A DNA stretch of 22,304 nt from Bacteroidota bacterium (GTDB taxonomy: Bacteria > Bacteroidota > Bacteroidia > Chitinophagales > Chitinophagaceae). The DNA is taken from positions 1-22,304 of the forward strand of contig JAEZDA010000039.1 of NCBI GenBank assembly GCA_023433345.1, written 5' to 3'. The notes under the pieces are model-generated. The model was given only the letters and a program-made list of their open reading frames with translations, did not search any database and was not told where the DNA came from. Positions 15,716 through 21,789 of this stretch are shown piece after piece (within the stretch, counting starts at the first letter, position 1; each line of letters begins with the position of its first letter). Made by a program: the position numbers and the translations under genes.

Positions 15716-16567
15716 CTATAGTTCCGAATTAAAAGTATCTCCCTGCCGAATGTCGCCAGTTTCAAATCCTTTTTTGAACCAGTACATTCTTTGCTCACTC
15801 GTTCCATGTGTGAATCCGTCCGGCTGAACTGTTCCCGTTGCCTGGCGCTGCAGGTTGTCGTCTCCTATCGCGTTCGCTGCCCTCAATGCCTCCTCAATGT
15901 CTTCAGCCACTAAAACATTTTTCATTTTATGATTATGATGTGCCCAAACGCCGGCATAAAAATCAGCCTGCAACTCCAGGCGAACGGAATACTTATTATA
16001 CTCCGTTTCTGACAACCGGCTTCTTAACCGGGCCACTTTTTCGGAGGTGCCCATAAGAAATTGTACATGATGGCCAACCTCATGCGCCACAACATAAGCG
16101 AGAGCGAAATCGCCGGCAGCGCCGAAACGGTTCTTTAATTCGTCAGCAAAAGAAAGGTCGATGTACACATCATTATCTCCTGGGCAGTAAAAAGGGCCTG
16201 AAGCAGAACTAGCGGAGCCGCAGGCAGACTGCGTAGCGCCGCTGAATAAAACAAGTGTGGGTTTCTGATAGGAAGCTCCGTTTTCAGCAAATAATTTTTC
16301 CCAAACATCTTCCGTATCTGCAAGAACCACTTTTACGAATGAAGCTCTTTCATCTTCGCGGGCTTTTTGCTCAGGCGACAACGGCTGGCTTTGCTGCTCG
16401 CCCGTTGGTAGTGCACGAGTAAGGTCTGATATATCACCATCTCCCAAAAAGAAATTGGCAAGTAGGAAAAGCACGCCGAGTATTCCTCCGCCGGCTGCTA
16501 CCTGTCCTCCGGTAACACCGCGCCTGTCGTCAACATTTGAACTTTCCCTTCTTCCTTTCCATAACAT
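15716..16567 (-). CDS. ypfJ: YpfJ-family neutral zinc metallopeptidase
   Basis: A membrane-anchored zinc-dependent peptidase of the YpfJ/KPN_02809 family; the physiological substrate is not known. The 283-residue protein has the conserved N-terminus with the MLWKGRRESSNVDDRRG motif, one transmembrane helix (about 27-42), a linker, the family segment CGSASSASGPFYCPGDNDVYID (115-137, containing two Cys), the zinc site HExxH at H162-H166 (HEVGHH), and ELQADFYAGVW (198-208), whose Glu is the likely third ligand. Length is normal. ATG at 16567. It is encoded on the opposite strand between ccmB and ccmC, an unexpected position that splits the cytochrome maturation genes. Confidence 0.93.
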   Translation of the reverse strand: MLWKGRRESSNVDDRRGVTGGQVAAGGGILGVLFLLANFFLGDGDISDLTRALPTGEQQSQPLSPEQKAREDERASFVKVVLADTEDVWEKLFAENGASYQKPTLVLFSGATQSACGSASSASGPFYCPGDNDVYIDLSFADELKNRFGAAGDFALAYVVAHEVGHHVQFLMGTSEKVARLRSRLSETEYNKYSVRLELQADFYAGVWAHHNHKMKNVLVAEDIEEALRAANAIGDDNLQRQATGTVQPDGFTHGTSEQRMYWFKKGFETGDIRQGDTFNSEL

Positions 16568-16648
16568 ATGCGTAGTTTTTTATGTTTTTAACCTGTGCAA
16601 ATACAAGTTAAGAAAAAATAGTGCCATCGACGGAGCGCATTATTTTAT

Positions 16649-16682
16649 TTTGTCAACTTTGTTCCTCTTTCCTATAACTTTG
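16649..16682 (+). promoter_or_regulatory. Candidate Bacteroidota promoter for ccmC-ccmD
   Basis: TTTG at 16649-16652 and TAACTTTG at 16675-16682, a full -7 match, are separated by 22 bases, slightly long for the -33/-7 pair. The -7 box ends 25 bases before the ccmC TTG start. It would give ccmC-ccmD its own transcription, which is needed because ypfJ separates them from ccmB. Confidence 0.5.
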
Positions 16683-16707
16683 CGCCACCTTAAAAAGCTG
16701 GCAGCAG

Positions 16708-17403
16708 TTGAAGAAAAACTGGTGGAAAATATTGTCTGTTCTTTTGTTGATGTACACCATTGTTGGCGGCTTCATGATGGAGGTTCCTCGCCTCTTCATT
16801 TTAAATGAAACCATCAGAAATTTATATTTCCACGTATGCATGTGGTTTGCCATGATGATATTATTTATCATCAGCTTTGTTCACAGTATAAAATATCTCG
16901 CAAAAGGCCGCTACGCCTCTGATCTTAAAGCCCGCAACTACGCCGCAGTAGGCGCTTTTATGGGAATTCTCGGATACCTGACGGGAACGATCTGGGCCAA
17001 CTTTACATGGGTAAGCGATCAGGGGCAGTCGCTGGCCACCATTCTTAAAGAACCAAAACTCATAGGTGCCGCGATCGCATTATTAATATATGGCGCATAT
17101 TTCGTTTTGCGCGGATCATTTACTGACATTGATAAGAGGGCGCGCGTAAGTGCAGTTTACAATGTTTTTGCATTTGCAATGTTATTTCCCAGTATTTGGA
17201 TAATTCCACGTTTGGTGGGAAGTTTGCACCCTGGCTCGCCCGGGAGTGAAAGCGGTAACCCGGCTTTGAATTATAATGATATTGATGCCAGGTTGAGAAT
17301 AGTTTTTTACCCGGCAATTTTAGGTTGGACCTTGCTGGGCGTGTGGATCGCAACGCTAAAAATCAGGCTCGAGCTTTTGATAGAAAAATCAATCATTTCA
17401 TGA
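16708..17403 (+). CDS. ccmC: Heme handling protein CcmC (CcsA/CcmC family)
   Basis: Membrane protein that delivers heme to CcmE in system I cytochrome c maturation. The 231-residue protein has six likely membrane helices and the two periplasmic heme-ligand histidines expected for CcmC, H42 in LYFHVCMWF and H174 in GSLHPGSPG. The tryptophan-rich WWD region is unusual: after TIWANFTW (94-101) the usual glycine/tryptophan/aspartate run is replaced by 17 residues, VSDQGQSLATILKEPKL (102-118), before the normal GAAIALLIYGAYFVLR helix. The frame is intact on both sides, so this is not a simple frameshift. Start is TTG at 16708, chosen because KKNWWKIL is the usual N-terminus. The stop overlaps the start of the next gene by 4 bases (ATGA). 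Confidence 0.9.
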   Translation: MKKNWWKILSVLLLMYTIVGGFMMEVPRLFILNETIRNLYFHVCMWFAMMILFIISFVHSIKYLAKGRYASDLKARNYAAVGAFMGILGYLTGTIWANFTWVSDQGQSLATILKEPKLIGAAIALLIYGAYFVLRGSFTDIDKRARVSAVYNVFAFAMLFPSIWIIPRLVGSLHPGSPGSESGNPALNYNDIDARLRIVFYPAILGWTLLGVWIATLKIRLELLIEKSIIS

Positions 17404-17618
17404 AAATTATCTTCCGGAACTTTTTTTTTCTCTTCCTCCTGCTTGCAGGTAAGCTGGCCTTCGCACAGGAACAAGCAGAAATGGCCGATGTAATGCGGAG
17501 TAATGGGAAGATATATGTAGTGGTTGCAGTTTGCCTGACCATATTATTTGGTCTTATTCTTTACCTGGTAAAACTTGACAGGAAGATCAGTAAATTGGAA
17601 AAAAGCAATAATAACTGA
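17400..17618 (+). CDS. ccmD: CcmD-family small membrane protein
   Basis: A 72-residue protein: a hydrophobic N-terminal segment resembling a cleavable signal (MKIIFRNFFFLFLLLAG, ending near AFAQ), a short periplasmic stretch with EMADVMRSNGKIY, one membrane helix (about 37-55) and a charged tail, KLDRKISKLEK. The MRSNGKIYVVVAV and LDRKISKLE pieces match the Bacteroidota CcmD-family proteins that normally follow ccmC. CcmD holds the CcmABC complex together and helps release heme-loaded CcmE. The ATG overlaps the ccmC stop codon (ATGA), a classic coupling arrangement. No ccmE follows; the next gene is gdhA. Confidence 0.85.
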   Translation: MKIIFRNFFFLFLLLAGKLAFAQEQAEMADVMRSNGKIYVVVAVCLTILFGLILYLVKLDRKISKLEKSNNN

Positions 17619-17654
17619 AACGCGTAAACGCTTTTTAAAAATAAAAATTTAAAC

Positions 17655-17669
17655 CCCGCCACGGGTGGG
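17655..17669 (+). promoter_or_regulatory. Small hairpin upstream of gdhA
   Basis: CCCGCC (17655-17660) can pair with GGTGGG (17664-17669) across a 3-base loop with one G-U pair. It lies 16 bases before the gdhA ATG, inside the mRNA leader if transcription starts upstream. Its function is unknown. Confidence 0.3.
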
Positions 17670-17685
17670 AAAAACACAAAACAAT

Positions 17686-19107
17686 ATGTCTGCACATCAA
17701 CCGTATAGCTTTTTTCAGAGCGTTGAAAAAAGTTTCGACAAAGCTACAAAGTTCACCAAATGGGATAAAGGGATCCTGGAGCAAATCAAGGCCTGCAACA
17801 ATATTCTTCAGATGCGTTTCCCGGTGAAGCGCGACGATGGCACTATTGAAGTAATTGAGGCTTATCGCGTGCAGCACAGCCAGCATAAAACGCCTTGCAA
17901 GGGCGGAATACGTTTCAGCGATGAGGTGAACCAGGATGAAGTAATGGCTCTTGCGGCGCTGATGACATATAAATGCGCGATCGTAAATGTTCCCTTTGGC
18001 GGAGGCAAGGGAGGAATTAAGATAGATCCGAAAAACTATAGCGTTTACGAACTGGAAAAGATCACCCGCCGTTATACGAGCGAATTGGTGAAAAAGAATT
18101 TCATTGGTCCCGGCATCGATGTACCGGCACCCGACTATGGAACCGGTGAGCGCGAAATGGCGTGGATCGTGGACACCTACGCTTCCTTGAAGCCCGGCGA
18201 AATTGATGCTGCCGGATGCGTGACTGGAAAGCCGGTAACGCAGGGTGGCGTACGCGGACGTAAAGAAGCTACCGGCCTCGGTGTTTTCTTCGGCATTCGT
18301 GAGGTTTGTAATATGCCTGATGTAATGAAAGAGCTTGGGCTCGAAACAGGAATTAAGAACAAAAGAGTTATAGTACAAGGGTTGGGAAATGTTGGCTATC
18401 ACTCCGCTAAATTCTTCCGTGAAGCCGGCGCCAAGGTGATCGCGCTGGCTGAATATGAAGGTGCGATCATGAACCCCGACGGGTTAAACGAAGATGAAGT
18501 ATTTGAACACAGAAAAGCAACAGGATCGATCCTCAATTTCAAAGGCGCAACTAACCTTGCGAAAAATTCAGACGCCCTTGAGCTTGAGTGCGACATACTG
18601 ATACCTGCGGCTTTGGAGAATGTGATCAATGGCGAAAACGCTCCCCGCGTTAAAGCAAAAATTATTGGTGAAGCCGCTAATGGTCCATGCACTCCCGAGG
18701 CCGATGAAGTATTCATCAAGAATAATATTCTGTGCGTACCGGATATGTACCTGAATGCAGGAGGCGTTACGGTGAGCTACTTCGAATGGCTGAAAAACCT
18801 TAGCCACGTTCGCTACGGAAGGATGGAAAAGCGATTCACAGAAAACCTTAACACATCCATCCTTGAACAGGTTGAAGGCCTGACAGGTAAAAATGTAAGC
18901 GACCAGGCAAAGAAAATCATTCTTCATGGGCCCGAGGAAGTAGACCTTGTACACAGCGGACTTGAAGAAACAATGATAGCCGCAACACGCGAGATAATGG
19001 ACATCTGGAGAAACAATGAAGAAATTCCGGATATGCGTACAGCCGCATACGTTAGTGCGATCAACAAAGTTGGAACCAGCTATGCACAGCTTGGTATCTT
19101 CCCATAG
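17686..19107 (+). CDS. gdhA: Glutamate dehydrogenase (Glu/Leu/Phe/Val family)
   Basis: Interconverts glutamate and 2-oxoglutarate plus ammonium in the cytoplasm, linking nitrogen assimilation to the TCA cycle. From the ATG at 17686 it has 473 residues; a GTG seven codons earlier is an unlikely start. Substrate and catalytic residues are visible: KGGIRFS (72-78), K96 in TYKCA, K108 in PFGGGKGGI, and D150 in VPAPDYGTGEREMAW. The Rossmann loop is GLGNVG (232-237), followed by EAANGPCTPEAD and the NAGGVTVSYFEW signature of the hexameric family. Coenzyme preference (NAD or NADP) cannot be decided reliably. A strong palindromic terminator follows. The spacer after ccmD is 67 bases, so it may be a separate unit. 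Confidence 0.96.
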   Translation: MSAHQPYSFFQSVEKSFDKATKFTKWDKGILEQIKACNNILQMRFPVKRDDGTIEVIEAYRVQHSQHKTPCKGGIRFSDEVNQDEVMALAALMTYKCAIVNVPFGGGKGGIKIDPKNYSVYELEKITRRYTSELVKKNFIGPGIDVPAPDYGTGEREMAWIVDTYASLKPGEIDAAGCVTGKPVTQGGVRGRKEATGLGVFFGIREVCNMPDVMKELGLETGIKNKRVIVQGLGNVGYHSAKFFREAGAKVIALAEYEGAIMNPDGLNEDEVFEHRKATGSILNFKGATNLAKNSDALELECDILIPAALENVINGENAPRVKAKIIGEAANGPCTPEADEVFIKNNILCVPDMYLNAGGVTVSYFEWLKNLSHVRYGRMEKRFTENLNTSILEQVEGLTGKNVSDQAKKIILHGPEEVDLVHSGLEETMIAATREIMDIWRNNEEIPDMRTAAYVSAINKVGTSYAQLGIFP

Positions 19108-19130
19108 TTCAGCATGCTGAATATTATATT

Positions 19131-19160
19131 AAAGGCTACCAATTGGTAGCCTTTTCTTTT
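19131..19160 (+). terminator. Intrinsic terminator after gdhA
   Basis: AAAGGCTACC (19131-19140), a 4-base AATT centre and GGTAGCCTTT (19145-19154) form a perfect palindrome that ends in a T-rich stretch (TTTTCTTTT). It begins 23 bases past the gdhA stop. Confidence 0.88.
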
Positions 19161-19185
19161 ACTATTCGAATGAAAAACCATTTGT

Positions 19186-19623
19186 TCAATAAAGTATGTA
19201 ACTCACACCCGGAAGAGTACGCACTAAGTTGTCAGGGCCCTTCACCTTAATTTCATCAAACGTAACTATTGAACCGGGCTGGCACTGTTTCATAAGATCT
19301 TTGATCGGTTCAAGACTGCTGCTTTTAATGAATCCGCGTTTCATGGATGTGAAATTCGCACCAGTGAAATAAACGGTTGCACTTACTACCTCAAATCTCA
19401 CATCAAACTCAAAATCTTTCAATTCGGCGCGGCAATAATCCTGCATCTTAAAAACGATGGATGACATGCGGCCGGAGCCTTCTGAATCCTGTAAAACCAT
19501 TTCGGGTGCACTAACCTTGCAATTCACGGTCGGCGCATTGTCTTCAAGAATTTCCTCTGAAAACGGACCATCAAGTTGCAGCAGGCCAATACTTGCCACA
19601 ACAGAAAGCAGCAAAATTTTCAT
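19186..19623 (-). CDS. Exported protein resembling a stand-alone GldM C-terminal domain
   Basis: A 145-residue protein with a signal-peptide-like N-terminus (MKILLLSVVASIGLL), then a single beta-rich domain. The sequence FDVRFEVVSATVYFTGANF (74-92) and the end, PGSIVTFDEIKVKGPDNLVRTLPGVSYILY, read like the C-terminal domain of GldM, the periplasmic stalk of the type IX secretion and gliding motor: a strand-rich segment, a Gly/Ser spacer, PGS-V-F--IK--GPD---R-LP-IS. Full GldM is about 500 residues with an inner-membrane helix and several such domains, none of which is present here. Two Cys in the mature part (CKVS and DYCRAE), plus CQPG, might form a disulfide. No gld or por genes are nearby. 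The GldM assignment is from memory of the family pattern. Confidence 0.65.
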   Translation of the reverse strand: MKILLLSVVASIGLLQLDGPFSEEILEDNAPTVNCKVSAPEMVLQDSEGSGRMSSIVFKMQDYCRAELKDFEFDVRFEVVSATVYFTGANFTSMKRGFIKSSSLEPIKDLMKQCQPGSIVTFDEIKVKGPDNLVRTLPGVSYILY

Positions 19624-19783
19624 GTTTTAAAAATTTAGAAGTGGAGAATATCTAAATCTAATATTTGATAAGTGAAAGCAATGTTATAACCAGATCCAAA
19701 CGGCTCATGTAATGAAAACTACAATTCAACCCTCTGCGAAACAGTTCATACATTATCATTCTCCACCCTTAAAATGTTGCTGA

Positions 19784-19791
19784 TACATTTG
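19784..19791 (+). promoter_or_regulatory. -7 promoter box for the small membrane protein
   Basis: TACATTTG fully matches TAnnTTTG and ends 18 bases before the GTG start at 19810. No -33 element is evident. The rest of the 186-base gap (19624-19809) holds AT-rich sequence without a visible gene. Confidence 0.4.
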
Positions 19792-19809
19792 CGCAAATAA
19801 AAATGAATC

Positions 19810-20304
19810 GTGAATAACATTATATACTCTCTCGCTTCCCTGGCCTTTTGCGTTACGATCGGAGGCGCAGTTTATGAACACATTGCGGTAGTACCTCAGT
19901 GGGCAGCAGCTCCACCGCATTCTTTGCAGATGTTCCAGGGGAGTTATGGCCTGAGGCCGGAACCTTTTTGGATGGCAATACACCCTGTGGCGATAATACT
20001 TTTGGGCACCTCGTTAATATTAAACCGGAAGATGGTGAGGCGGAAGAATTTGATGGTGGTGTTTATTGGATACCTGATCATACTCGCTGTTACGGCCATA
20101 TACTTTGTACCGGAACTGTTATCGATAATCAGTACAACCTATGCACAAGTAAGCGACCCGGAGTTAACATCCCGTGCAACGAGATGGGAAAGATTGAGCC
20201 TTACCCGGCTGGCCTGCCTTATTTTGATGGCAGTTTACCTGCTCGCGGGCCTGGCGAAAAGTGAGGTGACAACAAAACAATTTAGCAAAGGATCGATTGC
20301 ATGA
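19810..20304 (+). CDS. Small four-helix membrane protein, possibly DUF1772-like
   Basis: A 164-residue integral membrane protein with four hydrophobic segments, at about 3-24, 50-68, 77-103 and 130-148. The first helix is followed by an HIAVVPQW motif, and the last holds RLSLTRLACLILMAVYLLAGLA. Helix spacing and the pattern W-----RL---R resemble DUF1772/anthrone-oxygenase-like proteins, but no catalytic residues are established and I hold this loosely. The start is GTG at 19810, since the ATG at 19803 reads into a stop after four codons. It ends 4 bases from the convergent HsdR-N-like gene, with no terminator between. Confidence 0.6.
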   Translation: MNNIIYSLASLAFCVTIGGAVYEHIAVVPQWAAAPPHSLQMFQGSYGLRPEPFWMAIHPVAIILLGTSLILNRKMVRRKNLMVVFIGYLIILAVTAIYFVPELLSIISTTYAQVSDPELTSRATRWERLSLTRLACLILMAVYLLAGLAKSEVTTKQFSKGSIA

Positions 20305-20308
20305 TTTA

Positions 20309-20749
20309 TCAAGCATATGAGGGAAGGGATTCAATCTCTTTCATCTCTCCCGATACCTCTCCGCCGAAGGCAATGCAATAAGAACCATTGGTAATCACCA
20401 AAACCGCTGCCCGAATCGTGCTGTTGTAAGATAAAAGCTGGATCATGGCTTTATCGGTCAACGGCACATTCATTTCCTTACATTCCACCAACATCAGCGG
20501 TTGTGCGTTCACGTTATAAACTACAATATCAAAACGCTTCCTGAGGTCTCCTACCTGCACCAATTTCTCCACTGCGGTAAGCTTTAAGGGGTAAAGGAGC
20601 ACTTCAGATAAGTAGAGCAAAAAATTCTGTCGCACCCACTCCTCGGGAGTAAGTACAACCCAGCGTTTCCTGCAGATGCAGAAAACAAATTCCTTATCTC
20701 CTTCCTTTTTTATGGCAGGCCGTTTGTCCGGGTATTTTATCCTGATCAC
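20309..20749 (-). CDS. HsdR N-terminal-type (HSDR_N_2) PD-(D/E)xK nuclease-like protein
   Basis: A 146-residue protein with the restriction-endonuclease fold core and nothing else. Active-site candidates are E37 or E38 (helix before the core), D74 in KRFDIVVY, and E89/K91 in LVECKE, which together spell the PD-(D/E)xK pattern. Q104 and Y108 in AMIQLLSYN form the QxxxY motif seen in RecB-like nucleases. It matches the family annotated as HsdR N-terminal domain proteins, but no helicase, specificity or methylase subunit is present, so it is not a type I restriction system. Start is GTG at 20749. In other Bacteroidota such genes are often single; a role in DNA repair or replication is a guess. 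Confidence 0.8.
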   Translation of the reverse strand: MIRIKYPDKRPAIKKEGDKEFVFCICRKRWVVLTPEEWVRQNFLLYLSEVLLYPLKLTAVEKLVQVGDLRKRFDIVVYNVNAQPLMLVECKEMNVPLTDKAMIQLLSYNSTIRAAVLVITNGSYCIAFGGEVSGEMKEIESLPSYA

Positions 20750-20819
20750 GCATGCAAACTAAGGAATGCGTACGACCCACGGAAACTCCAAATAGCGTAT
20801 CTTAGGGCAAAGCCAAAAC

Positions 20820-21704
20820 ATGCCGGTAAATATCATTTCAAAGAATTTGTTTGCGCTACGGTTTTCGACGACTGCTTTAATTTTCCTGCTCACAATTTTA
20901 TCCTGCACAAAAGATGAGACTCAAACTCAGCAACTTCCGCCGGGGAGAACCTACCTCACGAAAATTTATCAAATAGATTCTACTGCAAGTGGGAAAGATA
21001 CCCTGATGGAATCGCTTACATACGACAACATGAAAAGAGTGGTTATAGTTGCAGATTCGATCGTCACCGGGGGCGTAAGCTCTTTCTTTGCGAAGGAAAT
21101 TTTCTACTACCTGGGTAGCGACACTCTCCCATATAAATCAAGCCTCGACGTTATCGACGGCACCTTTATCGATTCAATCAACAGGTTTTTTTTATACGAT
21201 AACCAGGGAAGAAAAATAATTGATTCGATAATCTCGAAAACGATAAACCCCACTGTTACTAACAGGAAGCGGATAAACACTTATCATTATGTTGGTAACC
21301 GAATATTCGGTTCAACTACCTCCACAAACCTCGACAACCCTGCGCAGGTAAGTACGCAAAACGACACGGCTACATTAGACGCAGCCGGAAACGTGTTAGA
21401 AACGATTGAGAACGCGTTTCAACGTACTATTTATACTAACACCTACGATAACTATCCCACTCCTTTCAGCAAAACGAACATCCTGGCAAGTCGCGATGTA
21501 TTTATTCGCACCTGGACGGACTACTGGCTCGTTTCACCCAATAACCAGGTTTATAACAAAATTGAGACAGTGGGAAGTACCCCTTATGAAGCATGGTTAA
21601 ACTACCAATATAATTCGGAAGGATACCCGACCCGCTCAGTGCGAACTGAATCCACCCGCCCCGATCGCAAAATGATACTCGAATTTGAATATTCACCGTT
21701 GTAG
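20820..21704 (+). CDS. Probable surface-exposed lipoprotein of unknown function
   Basis: A 294-residue lipoprotein: N-terminal signal with hydrophobic core (about 11-27) and lipobox ILSC with Cys29. The residues right after it, TKDE, fit the K-(D/E)2 lipoprotein export signal described in Bacteroidota (Capnocytophaga and relatives), so export to the outer surface is plausible. The body has several short repeats of a Y-D/N-N-x-G/x-R/x pattern (LTYDNMKRV, LYDNQGRKI, YQYNSEGYPTRS) separated by strand-like stretches, reminiscent of YD/RHS-type beta repeats in Bacteroidota lipoproteins. No enzyme motif is visible. ATG at 20820. It is divergent from the HsdR-N-like gene and followed by the short heptamer repeat. 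Confidence 0.7.
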   Translation: MPVNIISKNLFALRFSTTALIFLLTILSCTKDETQTQQLPPGRTYLTKIYQIDSTASGKDTLMESLTYDNMKRVVIVADSIVTGGVSSFFAKEIFYYLGSDTLPYKSSLDVIDGTFIDSINRFFLYDNQGRKIIDSIISKTINPTVTNRKRINTYHYVGNRIFGSTTSTNLDNPAQVSTQNDTATLDAAGNVLETIENAFQRTIYTNTYDNYPTPFSKTNILASRDVFIRTWTDYWLVSPNNQVYNKIETVGSTPYEAWLNYQYNSEGYPTRSVRTESTRPDRKMILEFEYSPL

Positions 21705-21749
21705 ATCAGCCAACCACTATACTTTGACTGTTTAACTTTTACCCGGTCG

Positions 21750-21784
21750 CTTGTGCCTTATGGCTTGTGCCTTGTGCCTTGCAC
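21750..21784. repeat. Five imperfect 7-bp tandem repeats
   Basis: Units of CTTGTGC: CTTGTGC, CTTATGG, CTTGTGC, CTTGTGC, CTTGCAC. The array lies in the 85-base gap between two convergent genes. Short arrays of this type occur as intergenic junk in Bacteroidota; length variation is possible. Confidence 0.8.
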
Positions 21785-21789
21785 CCTGC

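Noticed and set aside
17008..17061. Frameshift in ccmC explaining the missing WWD motif
   Set aside because: I read the other two frames; neither restores a W-x-x-W-x-x-D run, and both contain a stop in or near this stretch.
17622..17637. Terminator after ccmD (GCGTAAACGC followed by T residues)
   Set aside because: The stem would be only 4 bp with a 2-base loop, too small to call.
17635..18402. 255-codon open frame on the minus strand opposite gdhA
   Set aside because: gdhA on the plus strand is unmistakable, and the minus-strand translation has no recognisable domain or start context.
19899..20264. 121-codon open frame in another frame of the small membrane protein gene
   Set aside because: The overlapping frame encodes four clear membrane helices; this one has no coherent pattern and no promoter of its own.
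20309..20749. Remnant of a type I restriction-modification system
   Set aside because: The protein is a complete single-domain family, with no hsdM, hsdS or helicase fragments beside it.
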